A stretch of 6,189 nucleotides of DNA from DATHWB01 sp035460965 (GTDB lineage: Bacteria > Actinomycetota > Acidimicrobiia > Spongiisociales > ZC4RG35): the NCBI GenBank assembly GCA_035460965.1, contig DATHWB010000174.1, positions 1 to 6,189 on the forward strand. Direction: 5' to 3'. Shown here piece by piece: positions 5,468-6,189 of the stretch. The notes under the pieces are model-generated. The model was not told the origin of the DNA, made no database searches, and worked only from the letters and a program-made list of their open reading frames with translations. How positions within the stretch are numbered: position 1 is the stretch's first letter; each line of letters begins with the position of its first letter. Position numbers and translations under genes: made by a program.

Positions 5468-5850
5468 TCTCGAACCTCAGGAGCTAACAGGGCTCACCGA
5501 AGGTGTCGTCGGACGTAACGGACGCGTGTGGTTCGTTGACGGACCGCGGGGACGGCTGGCCGTGTCTCGCCCTCCCGGGCTATGAATCACCCTTCGGTGT
5601 CGCACAGCAGACCTTGAAGCACGGGGACGGTGGTGGGTCATCTCTTCAGAAGGGGCCGAGCGGACGACGCTGGGAGAACCTCGGCGTCCGTCCGAAACGC
5701 TGATACTCCGTCGGAGCCGCGCGTGGTACTTCAGCACCATGTCGAAGGCCTCCGAGGGATCCTTAGCTTTGACCTACTCGAGACGAGGAGGTTCACCAAC
5801 GTGCGCCACGCCTTCTCCTATCTGACCGCGTTCCACGTGGAGGCGCAGGG
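5468..5850. other. Gene-less region with coding-like, frame-changing stretches
   Basis: No intact gene is supported. On the plus strand the frame through 5448-5585 reads plausibly as protein, then stops. The next frame continues PGYESPFGVAQQTLKHGDGG from about 5575 to the stop at 5701-5703. On the minus strand 5776-5670 gives another plausible stretch (DPSEAFDMVLKYHARLRR) without a credible start. These overlap and disagree in strand, so at most one is a gene remnant. A second CACGTG palindrome (TCCACGTGGA) lies at 5832-5841. No tRNA, terminator with T-run or IS end is evident. Confidence 0.4.
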
Positions 5851-6189
5851 CTATTGGCGTTCTCTCGTCCCTGGTGATTCGACGAGCCCTGACTCGTAGG
5901 CGAGCACCACCGCCTGGGTGCGGTCGCGCAGGCCGAGTTTGGTCAGGATGTGGCTTACGTGAGTCTTGGCGGTCGCTTCACTGATGAAGAGTGCCTCGGC
6001 GATCTCCGCGTTGGAAACCCCACGCGCCAACAAGGTGAGGACTTCGACCTCGCGTGGGGTGAGGGTGTTGCGGAGCTGTGCGGGCGCGGGGGTGGATGAA
6101 TCGGGGGTGCGGGCGAACGCCTCGATGAGCGAGCGGGTTACCTCAGGCGCGATCAGTGCATCGCCGCGACTGACCAGGCGGACGGCTTC
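5851..6189 (-). CDS. NarL/FixJ-type response regulator, C-terminal part (cut by window edge)
   Basis: The last 112 residues of a two-component response regulator are present; the phosphoacceptor receiver domain lies mostly beyond base 6189. The fragment opens with the end of the receiver/linker (EAVRLVSRGDALIAPEVTRS, 1-20), typical of NarL-type proteins. A Pro/Ala linker follows, then a complete LuxR-type helix-turn-helix: LTPREVEVLTLLARG (43-57), SNAEIAEALFIS (59-70) and recognition helix EATAKTHVSHILTKLG (71-86), ending DRTQAVVLAYESGLV. It binds DNA when the missing receiver is phosphorylated by a sensor kinase, usually encoded next door and here presumably upstream, outside the window. The target genes cannot be inferred. 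The downstream side on this strand is the gene-poor region, so this is the last gene of its unit. Confidence 0.95.
   Translation of the reverse strand, partial: EAVRLVSRGDALIAPEVTRSLIEAFARTPDSSTPAPAQLRNTLTPREVEVLTLLARGVSNAEIAEALFISEATAKTHVSHILTKLGLRDRTQAVVLAYESGLVESPGTRERQ

Noticed and set aside
5468..5850. Remnant of an insertion sequence or integrase next to the response regulator.
   Set aside because: No transposase or recombinase motif in any frame and no target duplication was seen.

Overview
The window is GC-rich DNA with strong third-position G/C bias. It uses GTG as well as ATG starts, purine-rich Shine-Dalgarno sites, and two TANNNT hexamers lying just upstream of start codons. This fits a high-GC actinobacterium, perhaps of the Acidimicrobiia type; the genus cannot be named from the sequence. 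The gene content is ordinary chromosomal metabolism and regulation. I found no tRNA, rRNA, CRISPR array, intact mobile element or defence system.

Layout, left to right. A SnoaL/NTF2-like gene on the minus strand runs off the left edge (1-160). A small four-helix membrane protein follows on the minus strand (297-674). Next comes the wreck of a LacI-family regulator (794-1174, minus): recognisable effector-domain pieces with most of the gene missing. It lies 8 bases beyond the stop of a carbon-nitrogen (nitrilase-superfamily) hydrolase (1183-2031, minus). Upstream of the hydrolase is an acyl-CoA dehydrogenase (2146-3315, minus). These two are co-directional with a 114-base gap and may form one catabolic unit, though a possible separate promoter overlaps the dehydrogenase stop codon.

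A divergent intergenic region with a 10+10 bp inverted repeat separates the dehydrogenase from a small YtxH-like glycine-zipper protein (3580-3870, plus). That gene converges on a serine hydrolase of the beta-lactamase/class C fold (3937-5280, minus), and a strong hairpin sits between the two stop codons.

The 5281-5850 region has no intact gene. It holds a tandem 8-mer, two promoter-like hexamers that suggest leaderless transcription, a short interrupted reading frame, a 16-bp inverted repeat with outward-facing TTGACA, and coding-like stretches that change frame. It may be a decayed locus. The right edge carries the C-terminal part of a NarL/FixJ-type (LuxR HTH) response regulator on the minus strand (5851-6189).

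The most informative observations are the internally deleted LacI pseudogene and the repeat-rich, apparently decayed region next to the serine hydrolase. Neither is evidence of a new system.
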